Notes under the pieces: generated by a model
Told to the model about the DNA's origin: nothing
Seen by the model: the letters and a program-made list of their open reading frames with translations, nothing else
The model's database searches: none
Shown: positions 8,890 to 19,461 of the stretch, one piece after another
Layout: each line of letters begins with the position of its first letter
Numbering within the stretch: position 1 is the stretch's first letter
Program-made: the position numbers and the translations under genes
NCBI RefSeq assembly: GCF_000764495.1
Contig: NZ_JRLB01000054.1
Coordinates: 1 to 46,271, forward strand
Direction of reading: 5' to 3'
From: Nitrincola sp. A-D6
GTDB taxonomy: Bacteria > Pseudomonadota > Gammaproteobacteria > Pseudomonadales > Balneatricaceae
DNA length: 46,271 nt

Positions 8890-9297
8890 TTAGCTTTGCA
8901 GTCCGGCAACACCGGCTTTGGCGACCTGGGCGTCCTGATCAGGTTTAACCCCTGATACACCTACGGCCGCTATAACCTGTCCTTCGTGAATCACGGGTAC
9001 ACCGCCTTCTAAAGTAGCGCTGATCACGGGTGCTGACAGGAAGGCATTGCGACCGCCATTAATCATATCTTCGTAGACTTTGGTTTCACGGCGACCCAAG
9101 GCGGCTGTACGTGCCTTTTCGACAGCGATATAGGCACCAACTGGTGCGCAGTCTTCCATACGTTGCATTGACAGCAGGTGACCCCCATCGTCGACAACAG
9201 CGACAGCAACAGCCCAACCATTCTGTTTGGCTTCAGTGAAGGCGGCGCTGATCAGTTGGTTGGCTTCTGACAGTGTAAGGGCCTGTTTCGTGTACAT
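8890..9297 (-). CDS. glcG: GlcG/HbpS-like DUF336 protein
   Basis: This is a 135-residue protein of the GlcG/HbpS family. The N-terminal LTLSEANQLISAA helix, the VAVAVVDDGGHLLSMQRM strand region, the KARTAALGRR helix and the EGGVPVIHEGQVIAAVGVSG segment are typical. It is the last gene of the glycolate oxidase operon, 33 bases after glcF, and ends in its own terminator. The biochemical role of GlcG in glycolate use is not settled; related proteins bind haem or cobalamin-type ligands. The symbol rests on position together with family. Confidence 0.85.
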   Translation of the reverse strand: MYTKQALTLSEANQLISAAFTEAKQNGWAVAVAVVDDGGHLLSMQRMEDCAPVGAYIAVEKARTAALGRRETKVYEDMINGGRNAFLSAPVISATLEGGVPVIHEGQVIAAVGVSGVKPDQDAQVAKAGVAGLQS

Positions 9298-9330
9298 GGG
9301 TGATCTCCTGTTGTATTTTCTTGTCGTTAA

Positions 9331-10548
9331 TTAGCTGAGTGCATCTTCCACTATTTCAATCCAGTGACGTACTTCCGTGCGTCCAGCACCATTGAGGTGT
9401 GTCTGGCAGCCGATATTGGCGGTGGCGATCATATCAGGTTTGCCGCTTTCCAGGGCATTGAGCTTATTGTCTCTCAGTTGTATAGAAAGCTCGGGTTGCG
9501 TGACCGAATAGGTGCCAGCTGAGCCACAGCACAAATGCGCATCGGGTACAGCTGTCAGTGTAAATCCAAGTCGGCGTAACACACCTTCAACTGCACCGTT
9601 GAGTTTGAGAGCATGCTGCAGGGTGCAGGGACAATGAAAAGCCAGCTTTTGATCGCTATTCAGGCTGAGCGCTGTCAGATCTTCATGGGCCAGAATTTCT
9701 ACCAAATCTTTGCTCAGCACACTGATTTTATTGGCTTTTTCAGCGTAGGCAGGATCATCTTTCAGTAGATGTCCATAGTCTTTTACAAAGGCGCCACAGC
9801 CGCTGGCAGTTTGAATAATCGCTTCCGCGCCGGATTCAATCATCGGCCACCAGGCATCAATATTCTGGCGTGCGCGAACCAGTCCGGCTTCATGGGCATT
9901 CAAATGGTAGTCCACGGCACCACAGCAGCCAGCTTCGTTGGCCGTGATGACCTGAATGCCCAGTTTATCTAAAACGCGGGCTGTGGCGGCATTGGTGTTG
10001 GGTGACAGGGAGGGTTGTACGCAGCCTTCCAGAATCAGCATTTTGCGGACATGTTGGTTTTCAGGGCGTGGTTTGGCCTTGATGCTGCGTGCCGGTATTT
10101 TTTGCTTCAGACTGGCGGGTAATATTGGCCGAAACAACTGCCCGGTTTTCATCAAGGGCTCAAAAATCTGTGGGTTAGGGATAACCTTGCGCAAGGCGCT
10201 TCGTACCAGCTTTTCACTGAAAGGGCGTCCCACCTTGTCTTCAATGGCAGCACGACCTATGTCCAGTAAGGCGTGATAGTTTACACCGGAGGGGCAGGTG
10301 GTTTCACAATTGCGACAGGTCAGGCAGCGGTCCAGATGAGCCTGGGTTTCACGGGTGACTTCGCCACCTTCAAAGAAACTTTTCATCAGGTAGATGCGCC
10401 CACGCGGACCGTCCAACTCATCACCAAGTAGTTGGTAAGTTGGGCAGGTTGCCGTACAGAAACCACAGTGCACGCAGCTGCGCAGTATATCTTCAGCTTC
10501 TTGGGCGCGGGGCAGTTTTTTAGCGTCTTCAGACAGGTTAGTTTGCAT
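9331..10548 (-). CDS. glcF: Glycolate oxidase iron-sulfur subunit GlcF
   Basis: This 405-residue subunit passes electrons from the flavin subunits GlcD/GlcE towards the quinone pool. Two ferredoxin-type cluster motifs lie in the first 120 residues: CVHCGFCTATCPTYQ and CLTCRNCETTCPSGVNY. Two cysteine-rich CCG-type domains follow, with GCCGAVDYHL around residue 210 and LCCGSAGTYSV around residue 340. Length matches E. coli GlcF (407). It lies 18 bases after glcE in the same operon. No lesion is seen. Confidence 0.95.
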   Translation of the reverse strand: MQTNLSEDAKKLPRAQEAEDILRSCVHCGFCTATCPTYQLLGDELDGPRGRIYLMKSFFEGGEVTRETQAHLDRCLTCRNCETTCPSGVNYHALLDIGRAAIEDKVGRPFSEKLVRSALRKVIPNPQIFEPLMKTGQLFRPILPASLKQKIPARSIKAKPRPENQHVRKMLILEGCVQPSLSPNTNAATARVLDKLGIQVITANEAGCCGAVDYHLNAHEAGLVRARQNIDAWWPMIESGAEAIIQTASGCGAFVKDYGHLLKDDPAYAEKANKISVLSKDLVEILAHEDLTALSLNSDQKLAFHCPCTLQHALKLNGAVEGVLRRLGFTLTAVPDAHLCCGSAGTYSVTQPELSIQLRDNKLNALESGKPDMIATANIGCQTHLNGAGRTEVRHWIEIVEDALS

Positions 10549-10566
10549 AGTATTTCTCTCTACTGC

Positions 10567-11676
10567 TTAATAGTCGCTGTACATGCGTCCGGGGTTAAAG
10601 ATACCTTTCGGATCCAGTTGCGCCTTGAGTTGCTGATGATAGCGAATCAGTAAAGGTTGTAACGGATGCAATGGCTGGTCAGTGATGTCAGGGGTGAAGC
10701 AGGTGGCATGGCCTCCGGCATTTGCCGCCGCTTCACGTAGTATTGCTTCCGGTTGGTCAGTTTTGTACCAGCGTTGTGCGCCACCCCAGTCGATCAGACA
10801 GTCACCCTCAAGGCCTGGTTGAGCGGCATTAGCGGGCAAAGACAGTCGCCAGAGTGGGCGTGAGTCCTGAAAAAAGCCTAGTTGCTGTTCTTTAAGTAGC
10901 GCCCAGAATTCTGGATCGATTTCCTGGCCCTGCAAGCTGTCAGCAAAGTTTTTTACCGAAGCTTCACCGCCTTCCAGGCGCAAATAGAGTTGCTCCTGAT
11001 AGTGACAGGCGGCCGTGATGGGTAGCGGTTGCTGTCCCCAGCTAATCAGCTTCTGCAAGGCTTCTGCCTGATTGCATGGAATGCTCAGGTGGTATGCATT
11101 ACGTGGCTTTGGCAGGACTTTCATGGACACTTCAGTGAGTACGCCCAGGCAACCAAAGCTGCCAGCCATTAGGCGAGACAGGTCATAACCGGCGACGTTT
11201 TTCATTACCTCGCCGCCAAAGCGCAACAGTTTGCCGTGTCCGGTGATAACCTTGGTGCCCAGCACAAAATCGCGTACGGAGCCTGACCAGGGGCGGCGTG
11301 GGCCAGACAGACCGGTAGCAACCATACCGCCCACTGTGGCGTTTTCTCCCAGGTGGGGTGGCTCACATCCCAGAATCTGCCCTTGTTCAGCCAGCAGGGT
11401 TTCCAACTGCTGCATGGATGTACCGGCGCGGACGGTGATGACCAGCTCGGTCGGGTCATAACTGACGACACCCTGGTGTGGAGTGATATCCAGTACCTCT
11501 CCCTGGGTTTTTCGGCCGAGGAAATGCTTGCTGTTGCCACCCTGGATTTGCAGGGGTGTGGCTTCATGTAGTGCTTCACAGACCTGTTCAAGCAGGGCAG
11601 CTTCCGTCTGGCTGACCGGCCGCTCTCCAGGGCGATGGTGAGTCTGTTGATCTGTTTGGGAGTTGGCTGCAGACAT
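10567..11676 (-). CDS. glcE: Glycolate oxidase FAD-binding subunit GlcE
   Basis: This is a 369-residue member of the FAD-linked oxidase family, shorter than GlcD and lacking its long C-terminal substrate domain. The FAD region reads TPLQIQGGNSKHFLG near the start and GENATVGGMVATGLSGPRR around residues 125-143. GEVMKNVAGYDLSRLMAGSFG, near residue 155, is strongly GlcE-like. The C-terminus DPKGIFNPGRMYSDY closes the family pattern. The start codon overlaps the glcD stop by one base, indicating translational coupling. With GlcD and GlcF it forms the glycolate:quinone oxidoreductase, making glyoxylate. Confidence 0.93.
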   Translation of the reverse strand: MSAANSQTDQQTHHRPGERPVSQTEAALLEQVCEALHEATPLQIQGGNSKHFLGRKTQGEVLDITPHQGVVSYDPTELVITVRAGTSMQQLETLLAEQGQILGCEPPHLGENATVGGMVATGLSGPRRPWSGSVRDFVLGTKVITGHGKLLRFGGEVMKNVAGYDLSRLMAGSFGCLGVLTEVSMKVLPKPRNAYHLSIPCNQAEALQKLISWGQQPLPITAACHYQEQLYLRLEGGEASVKNFADSLQGQEIDPEFWALLKEQQLGFFQDSRPLWRLSLPANAAQPGLEGDCLIDWGGAQRWYKTDQPEAILREAAANAGGHATCFTPDITDQPLHPLQPLLIRYHQQLKAQLDPKGIFNPGRMYSDY

Positions 11677-13174
11677 CAGAAGCGCTCCAGTTCTGGGAAG
11701 GGTAGTTCGCCATGGTGAATATGCATGGCACCAAATTCAGCACAGCGGTGCAGTGTCGGGATGTTTTTACCTGGGTTGAGCAGGCGATCCGGATCAAAGG
11801 CGGCTTTGACTGCATGGAATAATTCCAGCTCGTCATCATTGAATTGCGAGCACATCTGGTTGATTTTTTCCCGACCCACGCCATGTTCTCCGGTAATGGA
11901 ACCGCCAACTTTGACGCAGAGTTCCAGGATTTGTCCACCGAGGGCTTCGGCTTTTTCCAGGCCACCGGCACATCAGCATCAAACAGGATCAGCGGGTGCA
12001 TATTGCCATCACCGGCATGAAACACATTGGCAACTCTTAGTTCATAGCGATCCGCAAGCTCGGCAATACCTTTTAATACGCCAGGTAGTTCGCGCCGTGG
12101 AATGGTACCGTCCATACAGTAATAATCTGGTGAAATACGACCTACAGCAGGAAAGGCATTTTTACGACCGGCCCAGAAGCGCTGGCGTTCGGCTTCATCT
12201 TTTGCAGTTTGCACGGCTGTGGCACCGGATTGCTCTAACACTTCCTGAACCCGGGCACTTTCTTCATCCACATCGGATTCAACACCGTCGAGCTCACAAA
12301 GCAGTATGGCTTCAGCCTCCACCGGGTAGCCGGCATGAATAAAGTCTTCGGCGGCGCGTATGGCGAGGTTGTCCATCATTTCCAGACCACCGGGAATAAT
12401 ACCGGCGGCAATAATATTACCCACGGCCAGCCCGGCCTTTTCCACATCATCGAAACTGGCCATGAGCACCCGAGCGACCTGAGGTTTGGGCAGTAGTTTG
12501 ACTTTGACTTCCACGACGATGCCCAGCATGCCCTCGGAGCCGGTGAACAAGGCCATCAGATCAAAACCGGGTGAGTCCAGTGCATCGCTGCCCAGCGTCA
12601 TAAACTCACCTTCCACGGTGATAATGTCGACACTGATCAGGTTGTGTACGGTCAGACCGTATTTCAAACAATGCACGCCACCGGCATTTTCCGCTACGTT
12701 ACCGCCAATGGAGCAGGCAATTTGTGACGAGGGGTCGGGTGCGTAATACAGGCTGTGTATAGCGCAGGCTTCAGAAATGGCCAGGTTACGCACACCGGGT
12801 TGTACCCGTGCAAAGCGCCCCTCGGGATTCACTTCAAGGATGCGGTTGAATTTAGCCATAACCAGCAGTACACCCTGCTCCAGTGGTAATGCGCCACCCG
12901 ACAGGCCTGTACCTGCACCACGGGCGACCACCGGTACTTTTAACTCGTTGCAGGTTTGCATGATGACCTGGACCTGCTCCAGGGTTTCTGGCAGGACGAC
13001 CAGTAAAGGCGTGGTGCGGTAAGCGGCCAAACCATCGCACTCGTAAGGTTTGAGCGCTTCTTCACTGTGTAAAACATGCAGGTCGGGCAAGCGAATACTG
13101 AGCTTGTGCAGTAGTGCTGTGCGGTCAGGCACAGGCAGCACACCATCAAGGCGCTCATCATGGAGTATATTCAT
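11676..13174 (-). CDS. glcD: Glycolate oxidase catalytic subunit GlcD (one frameshift)
   Basis: This is the flavin subunit that oxidises glycolate, and D-lactate weakly, to glyoxylate. The N-terminal FAD domain shows PVVARGAGTGLSGGALP and CSIGGNVAENAGGVHCLKYG. The metal/substrate region shows NVFHAGDGNMHPLILFD. After that the frame breaks: one base missing near 11961-11966 (minus strand GTGGCC for GTGGGCC) restores GLEKAEAL, GSITGEHGVG and the end DPDRLLNPGKNIPTLH. The repaired protein is 499 residues, the same as E. coli GlcD. Read literally, a wrong tail would run on to 11588 and overlap glcE. It is first in the operon, facing the two operator sites and glcC. Confidence 0.93.
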
Positions 13175-13270
13175 TAATCAGGTCCTGTGTAGAGGCTATG
13201 ACTTCGTTATTATGCGTTATTAATGCATAGATCTTGGTAGCTGGGAGCCGATAGGTCAACCTTTTAGCTC

Positions 13271-13285
13271 ACTGGTCCTACCAGT
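13271..13285. promoter_or_regulatory. Operator 1, GntR/FadR-type palindrome (near glcD)
   Basis: ACTGGTCCTACCAGT is a perfect-arm palindrome (ACTGG-N5-CCAGT) 96 bases upstream of glcD. The TGGTNNNACCA core is typical of FadR-subfamily GntR regulators such as GlcC, LldR and PdhR. It matches the second copy near glcC base for base. Confidence 0.75.
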
Positions 13286-13375
13286 TATTTTTATAGAAAT
13301 TTGTAAAATCCATCTAAGAATAAGACACTGCAATGTATTATTCCTGGTAAGGAAGTTATATTTGCATGGATTTTA

Positions 13376-13392
13376 AACTGGTCCTACCAGTT
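13376..13392. promoter_or_regulatory. Operator 2, GntR/FadR-type palindrome (near glcC)
   Basis: AACTGGTCCTACCAGTT has perfect 6-base arms (AACTGG / CCAGTT) around TCCTA, 43 bases upstream of glcC. Its centre is 106 bases, about ten helical turns, from operator 1. A half-site AACTGGTT lies closer still to the glcC start, at about 13427-13434. Confidence 0.78.
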
Positions 13393-13435
13393 GGCATAAG
13401 GCAACTTTAAGTAAAGTCTAGCGGGTAACTGGTTA

Positions 13436-14191
13436 ATGGCAGAAGAAACGCGGCAGATTGCCGATCTGGTGGCTGATCGGATTGAAACCTTGATTCTGGA
13501 TGGGGTGCTTAAACCAGGGCAGCGCTTACCCTCGGAGCGGCAACTGTCAGAGAAACTGGGTTTTTCACGCTCGGCCCTTCGGGAGGGGCTGAAGCTGTTA
13601 CGTGCCCGTGGGATTATTGCGACTGAGCAGGGCCGTGGCTCCTATGTCGCCAAGATGATGCCCGAGCCCTCTACGCCGCTGATGCATCTGTTTAGTGAGC
13701 ATCCACGCACACTTTATGATCTGTTGGAGGTGCGTGCGCTGCTGGAGGGGGAGTCGGCACGCCTTGCCGCCATGCGTGGTACAGATGCTGACTTTATTAT
13801 GATCCGTCGTCGCTATGAAGAGATGGTCGCGCTGACACAGTCAGAAGAGCCGGTAGAACTGCGCGAACATGCTCGCGTTGATCACGCATTTCATCTGGCT
13901 GTGTGTGAGGCATCGCACAATCCGGTATTGGTGCACACCTTGCAATCTCTGACGGATTTGCTGATCAGTTCAGTATTTGCCTCGCTGAATAATCTTTACC
14001 ACCGTCCGGTGCAAAAGCGTCAGATCGACCGTCAGCATGCCCGTTTATTTCATGCAGTGGTGGATCGTTTGCCCGAGCAGGCGCGTCGTGCGGCGGTAGA
14101 GCATATTCAGGGTATTCGTGATGAACTGCAGGATATAGAAGTGGAAGAGCAGCGCCTGCTGCGTGCATCCATGCGGCTGCATGGCTGGTGA
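13436..14191 (+). CDS. glcC: GntR-family glycolate regulator GlcC
   Basis: This 251-residue FadR-type GntR regulator is expected to switch on glycolate genes in response to glycolate. The winged-helix DNA-binding domain occupies residues about 7-75: LKPGQRLPSERQLSEKLGFS and SRSALREGLKLLRARGII. The all-helical ligand domain follows, with LYDLLEVRALLEGESARLAA, the metal-ligand pattern D...H in ARVDHAFHLAVCEASHNPVL, and FASLNNLYHRPVQKRQIDRQ. The long stretches LEGESARLAA and NNLYHRPxQKxQIDRQHAR match E. coli GlcC as I remember it, so GlcC is preferred over LldR or PdhR. It diverges from glcD and is followed after 33 bases by lrgA, so the three plus-strand genes likely share a transcript. Confidence 0.9.
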   Translation: MAEETRQIADLVADRIETLILDGVLKPGQRLPSERQLSEKLGFSRSALREGLKLLRARGIIATEQGRGSYVAKMMPEPSTPLMHLFSEHPRTLYDLLEVRALLEGESARLAAMRGTDADFIMIRRRYEEMVALTQSEEPVELREHARVDHAFHLAVCEASHNPVLVHTLQSLTDLLISSVFASLNNLYHRPVQKRQIDRQHARLFHAVVDRLPEQARRAAVEHIQGIRDELQDIEVEEQRLLRASMRLHGW

Positions 14192-14224
14192 TTAGAATAA
14201 AGTAATTAATAATCAGGGTATTTT

Positions 14225-14593
14225 ATGATTCAGGGTATGTTGATTCTGCTGTTTTGTCAGTTGCTCGGCGAGTGGTTGATGGTATTTCTGGGCGCGCCGA
14301 TACCCGGTCCGGTGGCGGGCATGTTGATTCTTTGGTTGGGGTTACTTGTTTATGGCAAGGTGCCGGATGCGCTGCGCTTGCCGGCGGAAGGATTGATCCG
14401 CCACCTGTCGCTGCTATTTATTCCGGCTGGCGTGGGCTTGATGGTGTTTGCTGAACTACTGGCGGCACACTGGCTGGTCGTGCTGTCCTCGCTGATTGGC
14501 AGTACGTTGATCACCCTGGTGTTGACTGCGTGGATGATGCAAAGCATGGAGAATTATAAAACGCGGCGTAGAGGTGAGCATGGAGATAGGTAA
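14225..14593 (+). CDS. lrgA: LrgA/CidA family membrane protein
   Basis: This 122-residue protein has four hydrophobic segments. The family motifs are QLLGEWLMVFLGAPIPGPVAGMLILW (residues about 12-37, shown here over two overlapping pieces: LGEWLMVFLGAPIPGPVAGM and GMLILWLG) and LSLLFIPAGVGLMVF around residue 60. LrgA was first described as holin-like. With LrgB it is now linked to transport of small carboxylates: PftAB for pyruvate in Bacillus, and the plastid fusion PLGG1 for glycolate/glycerate. It lies 33 bases after glcC and overlaps lrgB. The context suggests a glycolate-related transport role. The function is inferred, the family is clear. Confidence 0.88.
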   Translation: MIQGMLILLFCQLLGEWLMVFLGAPIPGPVAGMLILWLGLLVYGKVPDALRLPAEGLIRHLSLLFIPAGVGLMVFAELLAAHWLVVLSSLIGSTLITLVLTAWMMQSMENYKTRRRGEHGDR

Positions 14594-15272
14594 CTTTTGG
14601 GTTTATTTTGCCGCCCGGCCCCTATTCTGGATCGTGGTGACGCTACTGGCATTTTTAATCGCCAATTGGCTGAACCGAAAAGCCGGCGGTACAGCCCTGC
14701 TGCATCCGGTGTTTGTTGCTATGGCACTGATTATTTCGCTGCTGTTGTTAACTGGAACCGATTACGACACCTATTTTGAGGGTGCTCAATTTATTCATTT
14801 TTTGCTTGGTCCGGCAACAGTGGCCTTAGCCGTTCCCCTGTATGACCATATGGCACGTATTCGCCGGCTACTTCTGCCGGTACTGTTGTCCTGTTTTGTC
14901 GGTAGTATTACAGCGGCTGTTACGGTGCTTGGTATAGGCCTGATGCTTGAAGGGCCGGATAGATTGTTGCTATCGCTGGCGCCTAAATCGGTCACCTCGC
15001 CGATAGCCATTGGTATTTCAGAACAAATAGGCGGCTACCCGTCTTTGTCTGCCGGGCTGGCATTACTCACCGGGGTTATCGGTTGTTTGTTGGCGCCGTT
15101 GGTGTTTCGTTTGTTGCGGGTTGAATCGCCTACTGCAAAAGGGTTTTCGCTGGGGTTGGCTGCACATGGTTTTGGTACCGCTTATGCCATGCAGATCAGT
15201 TCAATCGCAGGTGCATTTGCCGGGCTGGCTATGGGGTTAACCGGGGTGTTTAGCTCCTTGTTAATACCTTGA
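14580..15272 (+). CDS. lrgB: LrgB/CidB family membrane protein
   Basis: This protein of about 230 residues is the LrgB partner of LrgA. It has a hydrophobic multi-spanning layout with the family signature SLAPKSVTSPIAIGISEQIG (around residues 137-156) and LGLAAHGFGTAYAMQ (around 204-218), both nearly invariant in LrgB and in the C-terminal half of plant PLGG1. I chose ATG 14580, with GAGG 5 bases upstream, over an in-frame GTG at 14574. The gene overlaps the end of lrgA by 14 bases. Together they would form a carboxylate channel or carrier in the inner membrane, here controlled with glycolate oxidation. Confidence 0.9.
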   Translation: MEIGNFWVYFAARPLFWIVVTLLAFLIANWLNRKAGGTALLHPVFVAMALIISLLLLTGTDYDTYFEGAQFIHFLLGPATVALAVPLYDHMARIRRLLLPVLLSCFVGSITAAVTVLGIGLMLEGPDRLLLSLAPKSVTSPIAIGISEQIGGYPSLSAGLALLTGVIGCLLAPLVFRLLRVESPTAKGFSLGLAAHGFGTAYAMQISSIAGAFAGLAMGLTGVFSSLLIP

Positions 15273-15329
15273 TAGTGCAGTTGATGGGGTTGCAGTAGTC
15301 GGGTTTCTGTTCAAATTATACGTAATGCT

Positions 15330-15335
15330 TATAAT
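15330..15335 (+). promoter_or_regulatory. Candidate -10 box upstream of the GMC oxidoreductase
   Basis: A perfect TATAAT lies 61 bases before the chosen start at 15397, with an upstream TG in the extended -10 region, slightly misplaced. No good -35 is seen. If used, the GMC gene is transcribed separately from lrgAB. Confidence 0.35.
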
Positions 15336-15396
15336 GTGGCATTGCACGCATAAACCATAACAATAAATATGAACGACCCCTACTGTGGAGATGGCT

Positions 15397-17057
<1,661 letters not shown>

Positions 17058-17185
17058 ATCCAGCGTGGGGTTGTGATCCAGGCGCGTGTTTCGGCGTATA
17101 TCTGATCCCAATGAATAATTGCAACTTACCTGGCTGAGCAGTAAAGTTTTGCGCTTGTCACGATAAGACTGAGGCTTGAGCGTTT

Positions 17186-18292
17186 ATGACACCCTTAGAG
17201 CGTTACCAAAAAGATCTGCAGCGCGAGGATTTCTCCTATGATGCGACGCAGGAAATGGCTGTCAAACACCTGCAGCGACTTTACGATGAGTTGATTGGAT
17301 CGGTAAATGCACCGGTGCCCAGTATGATTCGGCGCCTTTCGGGTATGATTCGTAAAGAACAGAAAGAGCCTTTGAAAGGGTTGTACTTTTGGGGTGGGGT
17401 CGGGCGCGGAAAGACCTACCTGATGGATACCTTTTACGACAGTTTGCCGTTTGAGCAGAAAACCCGTACGCACTTCCATCGTTTTATGCAGCGAGTACAT
17501 CAGGAGCTTAAACAGCTCGAAGGCACCAAAAATCCGCTGGTAGATATAGGTAAAAAATTTGCCGAAGAATCACGTATTATCTGCTTTGATGAGTTCTTTG
17601 TATCAGATATTACCGATGCCATGATTTTGGGAGGGTTGCTGGAGCAGTTATTTGCCAATGGTGTATCGCTGGTAGCGACCTCCAATATCGTACCGGATGG
17701 CCTGTACAAAGATGGTTTGCAGCGCGCCAGGTTTTTGCCTGCTATCGACCTGTTGAATAAATACACTGAAGTGGTCAATGTGGATGGGGGGATTGATTAC
17801 CGTCTGCGTGTACTTGAACAGGCCGAGTTGTATCACTTCCCGCTGGATGAGGAGGCCGATATCAGCCTTAATAGCAGCTTTGAAAATCTGGCGCCGGATC
17901 TGCATGAAGCTAAAAGTGATCAGTTGGTTGAGGTTAATGGTCGACATATTCGCTGTCGACGGGTGTGTGAAGACGTAATCTGGTTTGATTTTAAGGAGCT
18001 GTGTGAGGGGCCTCGTTCACAAAATGACTATATTGAAATTGGCAAGATATACCATGAGGTTTTAATCAGTAATGTGCCTCAGATGGGGCGTCAGAATGAT
18101 GATGCTGCCCGCCGTTTTATTAATCTGGTGGATGAATTTTATGATAGTGGCGTGAAGCTAATTCTGTCGGCTGAAGTGAGTATTCATGATATCTATACCG
18201 AAGGGCGTTTGTCATTCGAGATAGACCGGACCAAAAGTCGCTTGCTGGAAATGCAATCGCATGAGTATCTGGCTAAGGCACACCGTGCTTGA
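17186..18292 (+). CDS. zapE: Cell division ATPase ZapE (AFG1 family)
   Basis: This 368-residue AFG1-type AAA-like ATPase has a Walker A GGVGRGKTYLMD at about residues 70-81, a Walker B RIICFDEFFVSDITDA at about 128-143, and a sensor region LVATSNIVPDGLYKDGLQRA. These match ZapE, which in E. coli associates with the Z ring during late constriction under stress or anaerobic growth. Length is close to the E. coli protein (375). Its place just upstream of rplM-rpsI is conserved in many gammaproteobacteria, though here acuI intervenes. No lesion is seen. Confidence 0.93.
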   Translation: MTPLERYQKDLQREDFSYDATQEMAVKHLQRLYDELIGSVNAPVPSMIRRLSGMIRKEQKEPLKGLYFWGGVGRGKTYLMDTFYDSLPFEQKTRTHFHRFMQRVHQELKQLEGTKNPLVDIGKKFAEESRIICFDEFFVSDITDAMILGGLLEQLFANGVSLVATSNIVPDGLYKDGLQRARFLPAIDLLNKYTEVVNVDGGIDYRLRVLEQAELYHFPLDEEADISLNSSFENLAPDLHEAKSDQLVEVNGRHIRCRRVCEDVIWFDFKELCEGPRSQNDYIEIGKIYHEVLISNVPQMGRQNDDAARRFINLVDEFYDSGVKLILSAEVSIHDIYTEGRLSFEIDRTKSRLLEMQSHEYLAKAHRA

Positions 18293-18359
18293 GATCTATG
18301 CTATAAATTAGGCAGGGTAAAATAATAATTATCCTGATAAAAGGGTAAGTGGAGGTTGT

Positions 18360-19343
18360 ATGTTTAACGCAGTAGTCATCAATAAAGACGATCAGGGTTA
18401 TCGTGCCGCATTGAGTCAGGTAGATGAATCGCAATTACCTGAGGGCGATGTGTTGGTCAAAGTAGAATACAGCACACTTAATTATAAGGATGGTTTAGCT
18501 ATTACCGGTAAAGGGCCTGTTGTTCGTAAATTTCCTCTGGTGCCGGGTATTGATTTAGCCGGCACAGTACTGGAAAGCGATTCTGAACGTTTTGCACCGG
18601 GTGACAAGGTTGTATTGAATGGCTGGGGTGTGGGTGAAGCACACTGGGGCGGATTGGCTGAAAAAGCGCGCTTGAAAAGTGAATGGCTCATTCCGTTGCC
18701 TGAAGGTTTGAGCGCTCGCGAAGTTATGACGGCAGGCACGGCAGGATATACCGCTATGCTGTGTGTGATGGCGCTGGAAAAAAATGGCGTTAAGCCGGAT
18801 TCAGGTGATGTACTGGTAACCGGTGCCAATGGTGGCGTTGGCAGTTTTGCGGTAAAGCTTTTGAGTCGATTGGGTTACCGTGTAGTGGCATCAACTGGCC
18901 GTCCAGAGGAGTCAGTCTATCTGACAGAGTTGGGTGCAAGCGAAATCATCCCTCGCTCCGACCTGAGTGAGCCGGGTAAGGCCTTGCAGAAAGAACGCTG
19001 GGCCGCTGTGGTGGATTCAGCCGGCAGTCATACGCTTGCCAATGCCTGCGCACAAACGCGTTATGGTGGTGTGGTGGCTGCTTGCGGGTTGGCGCAGGGC
19101 ATGGATTTCCCATCCAGTGTCGCCCCCTTTATTCTGCGCGGCGTTACGCTGGCAGGTATCGATAGCGTAATGCGTCCACTGGATGATCGTATTGAAGCCT
19201 GGTCGCGTTTGGCGAAATTGTTAGAACCTGCGGATTTTGATGCTATTGGGCAGGAAATTGGCCTGGATCAAGTGATTGAAACGGCTAATGCGCTGATGGA
19301 TGGGCAGGTGCGAGGGCGTGTGCTGGTCAAAGTGGCCAGCTAG
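18360..19343 (+). CDS. acuI: AcuI/YhdH-type acryloyl-CoA reductase (MDR superfamily)
   Basis: This 327-residue zinc-free medium-chain reductase has the YhdH/AcuI features. The N-terminal catalytic half includes EYSTLNYKDGLAITGKGPVV and FPLVPGIDLAGTV. The NADPH fold shows VLVTGANGGVGSFAVKLL followed by VVASTGRPEE. It is expected to reduce acryloyl-CoA to propanoyl-CoA, removing a toxic electrophile produced in DMSP or 3-hydroxypropionate metabolism. The E. coli YhdH has the same activity. A strong GGAGG precedes the start. It sits as a single gene between zapE and rplM, a position not usual in enterics. Confidence 0.88.
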   Translation: MFNAVVINKDDQGYRAALSQVDESQLPEGDVLVKVEYSTLNYKDGLAITGKGPVVRKFPLVPGIDLAGTVLESDSERFAPGDKVVLNGWGVGEAHWGGLAEKARLKSEWLIPLPEGLSAREVMTAGTAGYTAMLCVMALEKNGVKPDSGDVLVTGANGGVGSFAVKLLSRLGYRVVASTGRPEESVYLTELGASEIIPRSDLSEPGKALQKERWAAVVDSAGSHTLANACAQTRYGGVVAACGLAQGMDFPSSVAPFILRGVTLAGIDSVMRPLDDRIEAWSRLAKLLEPADFDAIGQEIGLDQVIETANALMDGQVRGRVLVKVAS

Positions 19344-19448
19344 ACGTGTTAATTTAATCGCCAATAGCCGGTTGTTACGAAGCTTCGGGCCGGCTGCTGC
19401 CTGGTTAAAAAATTCTCAAATACACTCGTTTTTTCGAGAAAACCCCAG

Positions 19449-19454
19449 TATAAT
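19449..19454 (+). promoter_or_regulatory. Candidate -10 box of the rplM-rpsI promoter
   Basis: TATAAT lies 124 bases upstream of rplM, leaving a long structured 5' leader. There is no strong -35 at the usual distance. Confidence 0.5.
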
Positions 19455-19461
19455 TTCGCCT

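Noticed and set aside
11588..11675. Literal glcD C-terminus running to 11588 and overlapping glcE
   Set aside because: The tail after 11963 has no family similarity, while the neighbouring frame continues GlcD exactly and ends at 11676.
14225..15272. Holin/antiholin-type cell lysis system
   Set aside because: This was the original reading of LrgAB, but no murein hydrolase partner or lytSR genes are present, and the genes sit with glcC, so transport fits better.
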